Shown here: positions 42,925-51,050 of the stretch, piece after piece
Layout of the letters: each line of letters begins with the position of its first letter
Numbering within the stretch: the first letter of the stretch is position 1
Assembly: GCA_035539215.1 (NCBI GenBank)
Contig: DATLIX010000134.1
Span: 44,150 to 108,149, forward strand
Direction of reading: 5' to 3'
DNA length: 64,000 nucleotides
DNA from: Dongia_B sp035539215
Lineage (GTDB): Bacteria > Pseudomonadota > Alphaproteobacteria > Dongiales > Dongiaceae
Position numbers and translations under genes: made by a program
The notes under the pieces: generated by a model
Told to the model about the DNA's origin: nothing
What the model saw: only the letters and a program-made list of their open reading frames with translations
Databases searched by the model: none

Positions 42925-43830
42925 TCAGGCACGGTAGGGTTCGATCAGCTGCGCCAGCATTCGCGTCTCTTCCTCCGTGAGGTCGGTGAGCGGCGCGCGC
43001 ACCGTTCCGGCATCAAAACCGATCAGCCGCACGCCCGCCTTGATGGCCGCGACCGCATAGCCTTTCTTGCGGTCGCGGATCTTCATGAAAGGATAGAAGA
43101 ACTCTTTGAGAATTGCATCCGTCCGTACGCGCTGGCCGGCGCGCAATGCCGCATAAAATTCCTGTGCCAGTTTCGGCACGAAGTTGAATACGGCGGAAGA
43201 ATAGGTCGTGACCCCTGCCCCCAGATACGCATCGGCGAACAATTCCGCCGTCGGCATGCCCCCGAGATATGTCAGGCGATCGCCCAGCTTCGCGGTGATT
43301 TCGCGCACCAAGCCGATCTTGCCCGATCCGTCCTTGAAGCCGATCAGATTGGGACATTGTTCGCAAAGCCTGGCCAAAGTGTCGGCTTCGACGATCGAAT
43401 TATCGCGATTATAGATCATCACGCCGATCTTCACCGCGTCGCAGACCGCCTTGATATGGGCGAACAGCCCGTCCTGGCTCGCTTCGATCAGGTAATGCGG
43501 CAGGAGCAGGATGCCGTCCGCGCCGGCATCTTCGGCCGCCCTGGCGAGTGACACTGCCATGCGCGTCCCGTAGCCGCATCCCGAGACGATCGGCGTCTCG
43601 CCTGCGGCAGCCTTCGCCGCCCGAACGATCGCGGGCAGTTCTTCGGGCGCCAGAGAAAAGAATTCGCCGGTTCCGCCGGCTGCGAACAGGACACTCGCGG
43701 CGAAGCCGGAGAGCCAGCCGACGTGATCGGCGTAAACCCGGCTGTTAAAGGCGCCGTCGGAACCGAAAGGAGTGACGGGGAATGACAGGAGACCCGCCCC
43801 GAGGGCGGCTTTCAGGGCATTGGGTTCCAT
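42925..43830 (-). CDS. kdgD: 5-dehydro-4-deoxyglucarate dehydratase
   Basis: A 301-residue class I aldolase-fold enzyme of the DapA family. The Schiff base Lys is K166 (NLIGFKDGSG) and the conserved Tyr is Y140 (VMIYNRDNS). SGLLSFPVT-like start, GGTGEFFSL and VSGCGYGT match KdgD, which dehydrates and decarboxylates 5-keto-4-deoxyglucarate to 2-oxoglutarate semialdehyde. First gene of the kdgD/gci/gli transcript, preceded by a long palindrome at 43885-43915. Confidence 0.93.
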   Translation of the reverse strand: MEPNALKAALGAGLLSFPVTPFGSDGAFNSRVYADHVGWLSGFAASVLFAAGGTGEFFSLAPEELPAIVRAAKAAAGETPIVSGCGYGTRMAVSLARAAEDAGADGILLLPHYLIEASQDGLFAHIKAVCDAVKIGVMIYNRDNSIVEADTLARLCEQCPNLIGFKDGSGKIGLVREITAKLGDRLTYLGGMPTAELFADAYLGAGVTTYSSAVFNFVPKLAQEFYAALRAGQRVRTDAILKEFFYPFMKIRDRKKGYAVAAIKAGVRLIGFDAGTVRAPLTDLTEEETRMLAQLIEPYRA

Positions 43831-43884
43831 GAGAGGTCAGATCCCGTTCGACTGAGTGCAACAGTTTGACCGGATCATAGTTCA

Positions 43885-43915
43885 CATCATATCTCTGTCA
43901 ATAAGAGATATGATG
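43885..43915. promoter_or_regulatory. 12-base-arm inverted repeat upstream of kdgD
   Basis: CATCATATCTCT (43885-43896) and AGAGATATGATG (43904-43915) are perfect arms around 7 bases. It lies 55-85 bases upstream of kdgD and 8 bases after the GntR gene stop, so it could be operator and terminator in one. ATATGATGAC recurs before dctP. Confidence 0.6.
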
Positions 43916-43922
43916 ACTAAAA

Positions 43923-44672
43923 TCAGCTCTGCCGGATCAAATTCCGGTAGCGCTGGAGACTGCCTTTAAGATGCGTCCGCACCGCATCTCGCGCTGCCTC
44001 TTCGTCGCGCGCCAGAATCGCCTCGGCGATCAGCTTGTGCTCTGCCTGGATCTGCTCCAGATAGCCTGCGGCCGTGCGTTCGGGGCGCCCTTCCTGCAGC
44101 GATGAGCGCGGAATGACGGCTTTGCCCATCATCTCAAAGAATTCGCGAAAGCGAGGATTGTTAGTGGCGTTGGCGATCGCGACATGGAAGGCGAAATCGG
44201 CGGCCGTCGTCGGCTTGCCCTCGGCGATGAGAACGCTGAGATCATCGAAGCGCTCGAAGATCACCTCCATCTGTGCCGGGGACCGTCGCGCCGCAGCCAG
44301 GCCCGCGGCCTCTATTTCCACCGCCGCGCGCAACTCAAGCATCTCGATAATCGAAGAAATCCGCGACGTATCCGTGGGCTGAAGCAACAAGGTGCCGGCC
44401 ATTTGGTTTGTCAGCACGAAGACGCCGACGCCATGGCGCGCCTCGACCAATCCATCGGCCCGCAAGGAAGCGATCGCTTCCCGGATCACCGTCCGGCTGA
44501 CATCAAAGCGTTGCGTCAGGCCCGCTTCGCTCGGCAGCTTGTCACCGGGCTGGAAGTCGCCGGCGAGAATCGCCTGGCGCAATTGATCGCTGACCTTCCC
44601 GACGAGGTTCTTACGCCCGGGGCTTTGCCTCTCTTCTCGTCCCGCTTGTTCCGCACTCTGCGAACTCGTCAC
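43923..44672 (-). CDS. GntR/FadR-type regulator of the uronate cluster
   Basis: A 249-residue GntR-family regulator. The winged helix (about 25-95) has KVSDQLRQAILAGDFQPGDKLPSEAGLTQRFDVSRTVIREAIASLRADGLVEARHGVGVFV-like spacing. The C-terminal FCD domain (about 110-240) contains LELRAAVEIEAAGLAA and the histidine-bearing FHVAIANATNN. FCD members sense carboxylic or sugar acids. The start is GTG at 44672. It lies between the kdgD operon and the divergent TRAP/udh operon, where ATATGATGAC elements occur on both sides. Confidence 0.9.
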   Translation of the reverse strand: MTSSQSAEQAGREERQSPGRKNLVGKVSDQLRQAILAGDFQPGDKLPSEAGLTQRFDVSRTVIREAIASLRADGLVEARHGVGVFVLTNQMAGTLLLQPTDTSRISSIIEMLELRAAVEIEAAGLAAARRSPAQMEVIFERFDDLSVLIAEGKPTTAADFAFHVAIANATNNPRFREFFEMMGKAVIPRSSLQEGRPERTAAGYLEQIQAEHKLIAEAILARDEEAARDAVRTHLKGSLQRYRNLIRQS

Positions 44673-44774
44673 ATCACGCCTCCGAAGCCGCGAGACCGCA
44701 CGGCCATCCCTCTTTTCGCTCCCGCCACCTATAGCGGAGCCACCCGAATCCCGTCGAGATTAATCTTGACGACT

Positions 44775-44830
44775 TATCTCTTAGTTATATGATGACATTA
44801 ACAATGACATATTACAACAATCGTCATATA
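44775..44830. promoter_or_regulatory. Operator-like sequences upstream of dctP
   Basis: TATCTCT (44775-44781) followed by TATATGATGAC (44786-44796) repeats parts of the kdgD-side palindrome. GTCATATA (44823-44830) is an inverted partial copy just before the dctP ribosome binding site. Probable GntR sites for the TRAP/udh promoter. Confidence 0.5.
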
Positions 44831-44843
44831 CGGGGAGGAAGAT

Positions 44844-45836
44844 ATGTGGGGCCAAGTCCGGTCGATCATCTGCACCGCCATCCTGGCGAGCGCCGTGCTC
44901 TGTGCCGGCAGCTCGATCGCGAGCGCCAAACAATGGCGCGGCTGGAACATCCATGCGCCGGGATATCCCAACACCGTGGCACTGGAACAATTCGCCAAGG
45001 CCATCACGGATGGCACCAAGGGCGACATAACAGCGACCGTTTATAACAACGCCGTTCTCGGCGATCAGTCGGACGCAATCGAACAGACGCGCAATGGCGC
45101 ACTTGATTTCGCCAATTTCAACCTAGGCCCGATGGGACCGATCGTTCCGATGACCGACGTTCTCTCGCTGCCCTTTCTCTTCAACAGCGTCGACCAGATG
45201 CACAAGGCGATGGACGGAACCATCGGCCAGAAGTTCAGCGATGCCTTGTCGCAGAAAGGCCTTGTCGCACTTTCCTGGTTCGATTCAGGCGCGCGCAGCA
45301 TGTACAACACCAAGCGGCCCATTACCAAGCCGGACGACGTCAAGGGCCTCAAGATCCGCGTCATGGACAACAACCTCTATGTCGACATGATCCAGGCCAT
45401 GGGCGGCAATGCTACGCCGATGGCCTTCGGTGAGGTCTACCAGTCGCTGAAGACGGGTGTGATCGACGGCGCGGAGAACAATTATCCGTCCTATGCGGAG
45501 ACCAACCACTACGAGGTGGCGAAGTATTACTCGACTACCGACCACCTGATCATTCCGGAATGCCTTTGCGTCTCCAAGGCAAGCTTGGACGCCCTTTCGC
45601 TCGACAATCAGAAAATCGTCCGCCAGGCCGCGATCGATGCCGCCAAGATGCAGCGTGAGCTCTGGGCGGCCGCCACCGAAAAGGCCAAGGAAAAGGTCGA
45701 ACAGGAAGGCGCCAAGATCAACGAGATTACGGATCTGAGCCCGTTTCAGAAGGCGATGCAGCCGGTCTACGATAAATACTACAAGGCGCATCCTGAAATG
45801 AAGGCACTAGTCGACGAGATCCGCGCCACCAACTGA
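44844..45836 (+). CDS. dctP: TRAP transporter solute-binding protein DctP
   Basis: A 330-residue periplasmic binding protein with a signal peptide (IICTAILASAVLCAGSSIASA, cut near residue 28). DctP family features include FNLGPMGPIVP, LSWFDSGARSMYNTKRPITKPDDVKGLKIRV with the substrate-binding Arg, and EVYQSLKTGVIDGAENNYPSY. It should bind a hexuronate or related acid for the DctQM pump. GGAGGAAGAT precedes the ATG. First gene of the rightward dctPQM-udh operon. Confidence 0.93.
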   Translation: MWGQVRSIICTAILASAVLCAGSSIASAKQWRGWNIHAPGYPNTVALEQFAKAITDGTKGDITATVYNNAVLGDQSDAIEQTRNGALDFANFNLGPMGPIVPMTDVLSLPFLFNSVDQMHKAMDGTIGQKFSDALSQKGLVALSWFDSGARSMYNTKRPITKPDDVKGLKIRVMDNNLYVDMIQAMGGNATPMAFGEVYQSLKTGVIDGAENNYPSYAETNHYEVAKYYSTTDHLIIPECLCVSKASLDALSLDNQKIVRQAAIDAAKMQRELWAAATEKAKEKVEQEGAKINEITDLSPFQKAMQPVYDKYYKAHPEMKALVDEIRATN

Positions 45837-45881
45837 GCATCGGCGCCGCCATCTTGCGATCTGCTAACAAGGAGGGTTCCC

Positions 45882-46436
45882 TTGGCGCATGCTTACAATG
45901 ATGCAGGAGGGCTGACCGTGGCCGCTCCGTCCGACCGATCCGCCGCAACGATCAACCGCGCTCTCGATGGGATAGCCTGGCTATGCATGCTCATTGCCGG
46001 CATTGCCGTTGTCGTCCTGATCGCCGTCTTCGGATGGCTGGTCTTTGGACGCTATATTCTGAACGACACGCCGACCTGGGTGGAGCAACTCTCACTCCTG
46101 CTCATCAACTACATCACTTTTCTTGGCGCGGCAGTCGGCGTGCGTCGCCATACCCATCTCAGCATCGACTTCATCCGCGAGAAACTGCCGAAAATTCCCC
46201 GCATGATCATGCGCTGCCTTTCGGAGCTGACCGTCATCGTCTTCGGCGGGTTCATGGCTTGGCAGGGTTGGACGCTGGTTGCGACCAATCATGATCGCGA
46301 AATCCCCATGATCGGCCTCTCCGAGAGCTGGCGTGCGGCACCCCTCCTGATCAGCGGTATCCTCATCATGCTGTTCTCGGCAGCCGATCTCGTCAGCGGC
46401 GCCATGGCCCGCAACCGCAAGCCTGACACCTTATAG
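45882..46436 (+). CDS. dctQ: TRAP transporter small membrane protein DctQ
   Basis: A 184-residue inner membrane protein with four hydrophobic helices. WVEQLSLLLINYITFLGAAVGVRRHTHLSIDFIRE is the DctQ signature. It joins the DctM permease to the binding protein. The start is an uncommon TTG at 45882, supported by AAGGAGGG with 5-base spacing; the next in-frame start is a GTG near 45918. The dctM gene follows after 10 bases. Confidence 0.9.
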   Translation: MAHAYNDAGGLTVAAPSDRSAATINRALDGIAWLCMLIAGIAVVVLIAVFGWLVFGRYILNDTPTWVEQLSLLLINYITFLGAAVGVRRHTHLSIDFIREKLPKIPRMIMRCLSELTVIVFGGFMAWQGWTLVATNHDREIPMIGLSESWRAAPLLISGILIMLFSAADLVSGAMARNRKPDTL

Positions 46437-46446
46437 GTCGCATAAC

Positions 46447-47727
46447 ATGGGACTGATCATTCTCTTCGGGCTGTTCTTCTTCTCCCTGATCATCGGTGCG
46501 CCCGTGGCTTTCGCGATCGGCATTTCCGCCATCGCCACCTTCATGTACGAAGGATTGCCGCTATTCGTCGCCTTCCAGCGGATCCTTGCCGGCATTTCCG
46601 TCTTCTCGTTGCTTGCCATTCCCTTCTTCATCTTCGCAGGGGAGTTGATGCTGCATGGCGGGATCGCGGCTCGACTGGTTCGCCTGGCAGCCGCCGCGGT
46701 CGGCGCGAGCCGCGGCGGCCTCGGCGTCGTCAACGTGGCCTCATCCATGCTGTTCGGCGGCATCACCGGTTCGGCCGTTGCAGATGCTTCCGCACTCGGC
46801 GCAACCCTGATGCCGATCATGAAAGAAAAAGGTTATGACGCCGATTACGCGGTCAATGTGACGGTAACCTCCTCGATCGCCGGGATCGTCATACCGCCCA
46901 GCCATAACATGATCATCTATGTTGTAGCAGCCGGGGGCGGCATTTCCCTCAGCCAGCTCTTCATGGCGGGCATCATTCCCGGCATCGTCATGTGCTTTTT
47001 CTTGGCTGTCGCAGCCTATGTCGTCGCCATTCGGCGCGGGTACAAGGCTGAGCGCTTTCCCGGCTGGCAAGTGCTCGTCACCAGCTTTTTCGTGTCCCTG
47101 CCCGGCCTGCTCACCGCCGTGATCGTTGTCGGCGGGGTCCTCTCCGGTGTGCTGACGGTGACGGAATCGGGTGCTTTCGGCGCGATCTATGCCATCGTCG
47201 TCACCGGGCTCGTCTACCGCCAGCTGACCTGGCCCGGCTTCAAAGCGGCGGTCGCCAATTCGGTTAAAACCACCGCCCTGGTCATGATCCTGGTCGGCTG
47301 CGCCTCAGCCTTTGGCTACCTGCTGGCGCTTTATCGGGTGCCGGAAACGCTGTCGCTCATGTTCACCTCCGTCTCCGACAATCCCTATGTCATTCTGTTC
47401 CTGCTGAATGTCGCCTTGCTCGTCCTTGGCATGGTCATGGATATGGCGCCGTTGATCCTGATCTGCACGCCGATCTTCCTGCCGGTCGTGGTCAGTCTCG
47501 GTATGAGCCCGATCCAGTTCGGCATCCTGCTGATGATGAATCTCGGCCTCGGCCTCTGCACCCCACCAGTCGGCGCCTGCCTGTTCGTCGGATGCGCGAT
47601 CGGCGGGGTGCGCATCGAGCAGGCTGTTAAAACCATCTGGCCGTTCTATCTTGCCATCTTCGTCGCGCTGATGCTGGTAACCTATGTACCGGCGATGTCG
47701 CTGACCCTGCCGCGATTGCTCAACTAG
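46447..47727 (+). CDS. dctM: TRAP transporter large permease DctM
   Basis: A 426-residue inner membrane protein with about 12 helices. LLAIPFFIFAGELMLHGGIAARLVRLA, GGITGSAVADASALG and IPPSHNMIIY are the DctM motifs that form the sodium/substrate site, and the LGLCTPPVGACLFV repeat in the second half mirrors them. It carries the substrate delivered by DctP. udh begins 10 bases after its stop. Confidence 0.93.
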   Translation: MGLIILFGLFFFSLIIGAPVAFAIGISAIATFMYEGLPLFVAFQRILAGISVFSLLAIPFFIFAGELMLHGGIAARLVRLAAAAVGASRGGLGVVNVASSMLFGGITGSAVADASALGATLMPIMKEKGYDADYAVNVTVTSSIAGIVIPPSHNMIIYVVAAGGGISLSQLFMAGIIPGIVMCFFLAVAAYVVAIRRGYKAERFPGWQVLVTSFFVSLPGLLTAVIVVGGVLSGVLTVTESGAFGAIYAIVVTGLVYRQLTWPGFKAAVANSVKTTALVMILVGCASAFGYLLALYRVPETLSLMFTSVSDNPYVILFLLNVALLVLGMVMDMAPLILICTPIFLPVVVSLGMSPIQFGILLMMNLGLGLCTPPVGACLFVGCAIGGVRIEQAVKTIWPFYLAIFVALMLVTYVPAMSLTLPRLLN

Positions 47728-47737
47728 GAACGGAAAT

Positions 47738-48532
47738 ATGCTTAAGCGTCTTTTGATGACCGGCGCCGCGGGCGGTGTCGGCATGGCGATCCGTCCGATG
47801 CTGCCGGTCCTCGCCGAAACCGTCTTGCTCTCCGATATAACGCCGATCAGCGACCTGCAGGCCCATGAAAGCTTTCGGCCCTGCGACCTGGCGGACAAGA
47901 ACGCCGTGGATAAGCTGGTCGGCGGCGTCGACGGCATCCTTCATCTCGGCGGCATCTCGACCGAGAAGCCTTTCGATCTTATCCTCAACGGCAATATCAT
48001 CGGCGTCTACAATCTGTTCGAGGCCGCGCGCCGCCACGGCAAGCCACGTGTCATTTTCGCCAGCTCGAATCACGTCGTCGGCTTCTACCGCCGTGATCAA
48101 CGGATCGACGCGACGGTGCTGCCGCGCCCGGACTCGCTGTATGGTGTCTCCAAGGTATTCGGCGAAAACCTGGCAAGCCTCTATTTCGACAAGTTCGGCC
48201 AGGAATGCCTTTCCATACGCATCGGCTCCTGCTTCCCGGAACCCCGCAATCCGCGCATGCTGGCGACATGGCTCGCCGTTGAAGATCTGTGCGATCTCTG
48301 CGCCTGTGCCTTCTCGGTGCCGCGGCTCGGCAATGCCATTGTCTATGGCGTATCGGATAATGAGGAAGTCTGGTGGGATAACAGCCAGGCATCCTTCCTC
48401 GGCTGGCGGCCCAAAAGAAGCTCCGTCCCCTGGCGCGCACGGATCATGTCATCCATGGCGGAAGATCCGGCCGACCCGGCTACCCTCTATCAGGGCGGCA
48501 CATTTGCCGGCAGCGGCCACCCCGAGGATTGA
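47738..48532 (+). CDS. udh: Uronate dehydrogenase
   Basis: A 264-residue NAD-dependent extended SDR protein. The cofactor loop is TGAAGGVG (8-15). The catalytic residues are S110 (FASSNHVVGFY), Y135 and K139 (YGVSKVFGE). RIGSCFPEPRNPRML and the WWDN segment match Agrobacterium Udh. It oxidises D-galacturonate or D-glucuronate to the aldaro-1,5-lactone, the first step before Gli, Gci and KdgD. AGGAACGG precedes the ATG. Last gene of the TRAP operon; a GATCGAA/TTCGATC hairpin follows. Confidence 0.93.
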   Translation: MLKRLLMTGAAGGVGMAIRPMLPVLAETVLLSDITPISDLQAHESFRPCDLADKNAVDKLVGGVDGILHLGGISTEKPFDLILNGNIIGVYNLFEAARRHGKPRVIFASSNHVVGFYRRDQRIDATVLPRPDSLYGVSKVFGENLASLYFDKFGQECLSIRIGSCFPEPRNPRMLATWLAVEDLCDLCACAFSVPRLGNAIVYGVSDNEEVWWDNSQASFLGWRPKRSSVPWRARIMSSMAEDPADPATLYQGGTFAGSGHPED

Positions 48533-48534
48533 CA

Positions 48535-48565
48535 GATCGAAGCGAGCCTGTGCCGGCGTTCGATC
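48535..48565 (+). terminator. Possible hairpin after udh
   Basis: GATCGAA (48535-48541) and TTCGATC (48559-48565) are perfect 7-base arms just behind the udh stop. The loop is long and no T tract is present. Confidence 0.3.
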
Positions 48566-48708
48566 GGTCTGCGCCGCGGAGAAGAGAACTTTGGCGATGT
48601 TATGCCGTGCAGCTAACCGCCTCAAAGCGGGCCGCCCGACGGATCGGCAGTTGATCCATGGCGCCACTCATGTATGACTGGTGTTGACAGTTCTCTCACC
48701 GGATCTTC

Positions 48709-49644
48709 ATGTTTTCGACTTTATGGGTGGTACTCCCGATTTTCGCCCTGATTGGCGCGGGTTGGGGAGCAAGCAAGATTGGGGTTCTTGGACCGCATGC
48801 GACGACAGAGCTTAACCGCTTCGTCGTCTATTTGGCGCTGCCGGCGCTTCTTTTCGATATCGTCGCGCATAGCCATGGCGCCGAATTGTGGCAACCCGGC
48901 TTCATCGCCGCTTTCGGCCTCGGCAGCTTTGCGATCTTCCTGGCGACCGTTGCGATACGCCTGGGGCTTAAGCGGACCTTGGCCGACGCGGCGATCGATG
49001 GCCTCAATGCCGGCTATGCAAATACCGGCTATATGGGCTTCCCTCTCGCTTTGGCGGCTTTCGGCCCCGCCTCTCAGATACCGACGACGATCGCCGCCAT
49101 CATAACCGTCTGCGTCATTTTCGGGGCCGCGATCATTCTGATTGAAATCGGCATGCACAAGGAGCGCAATCGCCTGCGCCTGATCATGGCGGTCGTCCGG
49201 TCGCTGGCCAAGAATCCCCTGCTGATCGCGCCGGTTCTGGGAGCCCTCGTGCCGCTCAGCGGGCTGACCCTGCCGGCGCCGGTGGAAGGCGTCTTTAAAA
49301 TGCTGGGCGGCACGGCCTCACCCTGTGCCCTGGTGGCGCTCGGCCTCTTTCTGGCGCAGCGGCACGGCGTCAACAAACGCGATATTGCGAACTGCCTGCC
49401 GCTCATTATCCTGAAACTGATTGCCCAGCCTGTCCTGGTCTGGCTTCTCGCAGCTTTCGTCTTCCGGCTGCCGACATTTACCACCCATGCCGCGGTCCTG
49501 CTTTCCGCCCTGCCGACCGGTACCGGCCCCTTCATGCTGGCCGAATTCTACCGTCGGGAGGCCGACGTGACTTCCAACGTCATCCTGGTCTCCACCATCC
49601 TCTCCATCCTCACTGTTCCCGCCTATCTCGCCATCGCGCAATAG
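48709..49644 (+). CDS. AEC family (auxin efflux carrier-like) transporter
   Basis: A 311-residue inner membrane protein with about 10 helices in two five-helix repeats. FALIGAGWGASKIGVL, GLNAGYANTGYMGFPLAL and the second-half SALPTGTGPFMLAEFY show the AEC (AEC/MdcF-like) pattern. Members move carboxylates such as malonate or malate. It lies 176 bases after udh in the same direction and may export or import a related organic acid; this link is inference. Confidence 0.88.
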   Translation: MFSTLWVVLPIFALIGAGWGASKIGVLGPHATTELNRFVVYLALPALLFDIVAHSHGAELWQPGFIAAFGLGSFAIFLATVAIRLGLKRTLADAAIDGLNAGYANTGYMGFPLALAAFGPASQIPTTIAAIITVCVIFGAAIILIEIGMHKERNRLRLIMAVVRSLAKNPLLIAPVLGALVPLSGLTLPAPVEGVFKMLGGTASPCALVALGLFLAQRHGVNKRDIANCLPLIILKLIAQPVLVWLLAAFVFRLPTFTTHAAVLLSALPTGTGPFMLAEFYRREADVTSNVILVSTILSILTVPAYLAIAQ

Positions 49645-49648
49645 TCGC

Positions 49649-49673
49649 GGGCCGATGAAGCGATCATCGGCCC
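49649..49673. terminator. Bidirectional hairpin GGGCCGATGA / TCATCGGCCC
   Basis: A perfect 10-base GC-rich stem with a 5-base loop lies in the 59-base gap between the convergent AEC and hmp genes. It probably ends both transcripts. Confidence 0.65.
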
Positions 49674-49703
49674 CGCGAAAGATAAGCGGCTCGACCTGTC
49701 AGC

Positions 49704-50924
49704 TCAGGCTGCGGCAGCGAGGCTGGAGCCGAAGACTTCGTAATGGATCCGTGCCGACGGTATGCCGAATGACTGCAACTCCTGGAGCTTGGCCCGCATG
49801 AAAGGCACCGGACCACAGAGGTAATAGTCAGCTTCCGGCAGGATGACCCGATCACGGATCGCGCCCAGATCGACACGGCCAATCTGGTGATAATCCACGC
49901 CCGGCCGGTCTTCCGGCCCCGCCAGCTCATAGAAAATCGCGGTGTCGAGCCGTGGATGCGATGCCGTCAGCTGGCGGAGGTGATCGCCCAGGGCATGTAC
50001 GCCGCGGTGACGGGCGCCATGCACGAAGACCACTTGTCGCTCCGGCTGTTCGCGGGTGACGTGGTTCAGCATTGACACCATAGGTGTGAGGCCGACGCCG
50101 CCACTGATCAGCACCACCGGCGTGTCGCGGTCGAGATGAAGGTTGAAATCGCCGAAAGGCGGCGAGAGCTCAATCAGATCGCCCTCTCTCACATCGTCAT
50201 GCATCCAGTTGGAAATGAGACCATCGGGCCGATCCGAGAGCCCGGCCTCGCGCTTGATCGACAGCCGCAGATAGTGGTCATTCGGCGCATCGGAAAGGCT
50301 GTATTGCCGGGGCTGGATGAGCGTGCCGTCGCCTGCCCTGCCGCGGACGCTGACGAATTGGCCCGGCAGGAAATCAGGCACAGCACCGCCATCCACCGGA
50401 TAGAGGTAGAACGAGGTGATCTCCTCGCTCTCCTGTGTGCGTCGACCGATCCGGAACGGGCGCCAGCCCGACCAGCCGCCCTTGGCCGTTGCCGCATCCG
50501 TGTAAAGCTTGTTCTCCGCTTCGACCAGCATATCCGCCAACTGACCATAAGCAGCAGCCCAGGCATCGATCAATGCGTCACTGGCCGCGGCACCCATCAC
50601 CTCGCGAATGGAAGCAAGGAGATGCATACCGACAATCGGGTAGTGCTCGGCGCGAATGCCGAGACTGGCATGCTTGTGGGCGATACGGGTGAGCACCGGC
50701 AATAAAACGGAGGGATCGTCGATATTCTCGGCATAAGCCAGCACGGCCATTGCCAACGCCTGCTGCTGTTCACCATTGGCCTGATGCGCCTGATTGAACA
50801 CATGCTTCAGCTCCGGATTGCGGCTGAACATCCGTTGATAGAAGTGTCGGGTCAGCCTCACCCCATGCTCCTTGAGGGCCGGCACCGTATCTCGGACCAA
50901 CTTCCGTGTTGCAGCACTTAACAT
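49704..50924 (-). CDS. hmp: Flavohemoprotein nitric oxide dioxygenase
   Basis: A 406-residue cytoplasmic flavohemoglobin that converts NO and oxygen to nitrate using NAD(P)H. The globin domain (1-140) keeps the distal Y29 and Q53 and the proximal His85 (IAHKHASLG). The FAD domain has RQYSLSDAPN, and the NAD domain has ISGGVGLTPMVSML and a C-terminal YLCGPVPFM. AGAGGAAGATCACG precedes the ATG. An adenylate cyclase gene ends 126 bases upstream in the same direction. Confidence 0.97.
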   Translation of the reverse strand: MLSAATRKLVRDTVPALKEHGVRLTRHFYQRMFSRNPELKHVFNQAHQANGEQQQALAMAVLAYAENIDDPSVLLPVLTRIAHKHASLGIRAEHYPIVGMHLLASIREVMGAAASDALIDAWAAAYGQLADMLVEAENKLYTDAATAKGGWSGWRPFRIGRRTQESEEITSFYLYPVDGGAVPDFLPGQFVSVRGRAGDGTLIQPRQYSLSDAPNDHYLRLSIKREAGLSDRPDGLISNWMHDDVREGDLIELSPPFGDFNLHLDRDTPVVLISGGVGLTPMVSMLNHVTREQPERQVVFVHGARHRGVHALGDHLRQLTASHPRLDTAIFYELAGPEDRPGVDYHQIGRVDLGAIRDRVILPEADYYLCGPVPFMRAKLQELQSFGIPSARIHYEVFGSSLAAAA

Positions 50925-51050
50925 CGTGATCTTCCTCTGATGTCGGTTTGCGATTGAACGGATTTAAAAGCGGTATTGTTTGTACCTCTTATATAGAAGA
51001 AGAAGCCTGCCGGCGCACATGCGACCGAATCGCGCAGAGGAAGGAAGCGG

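Noticed and set aside
50925..51050. GGTATTGTTTGTACC before hmp as an NsrR/NnrR site
   Set aside because: Only four-base arms and no good match to the motifs I know; not listed as a feature.
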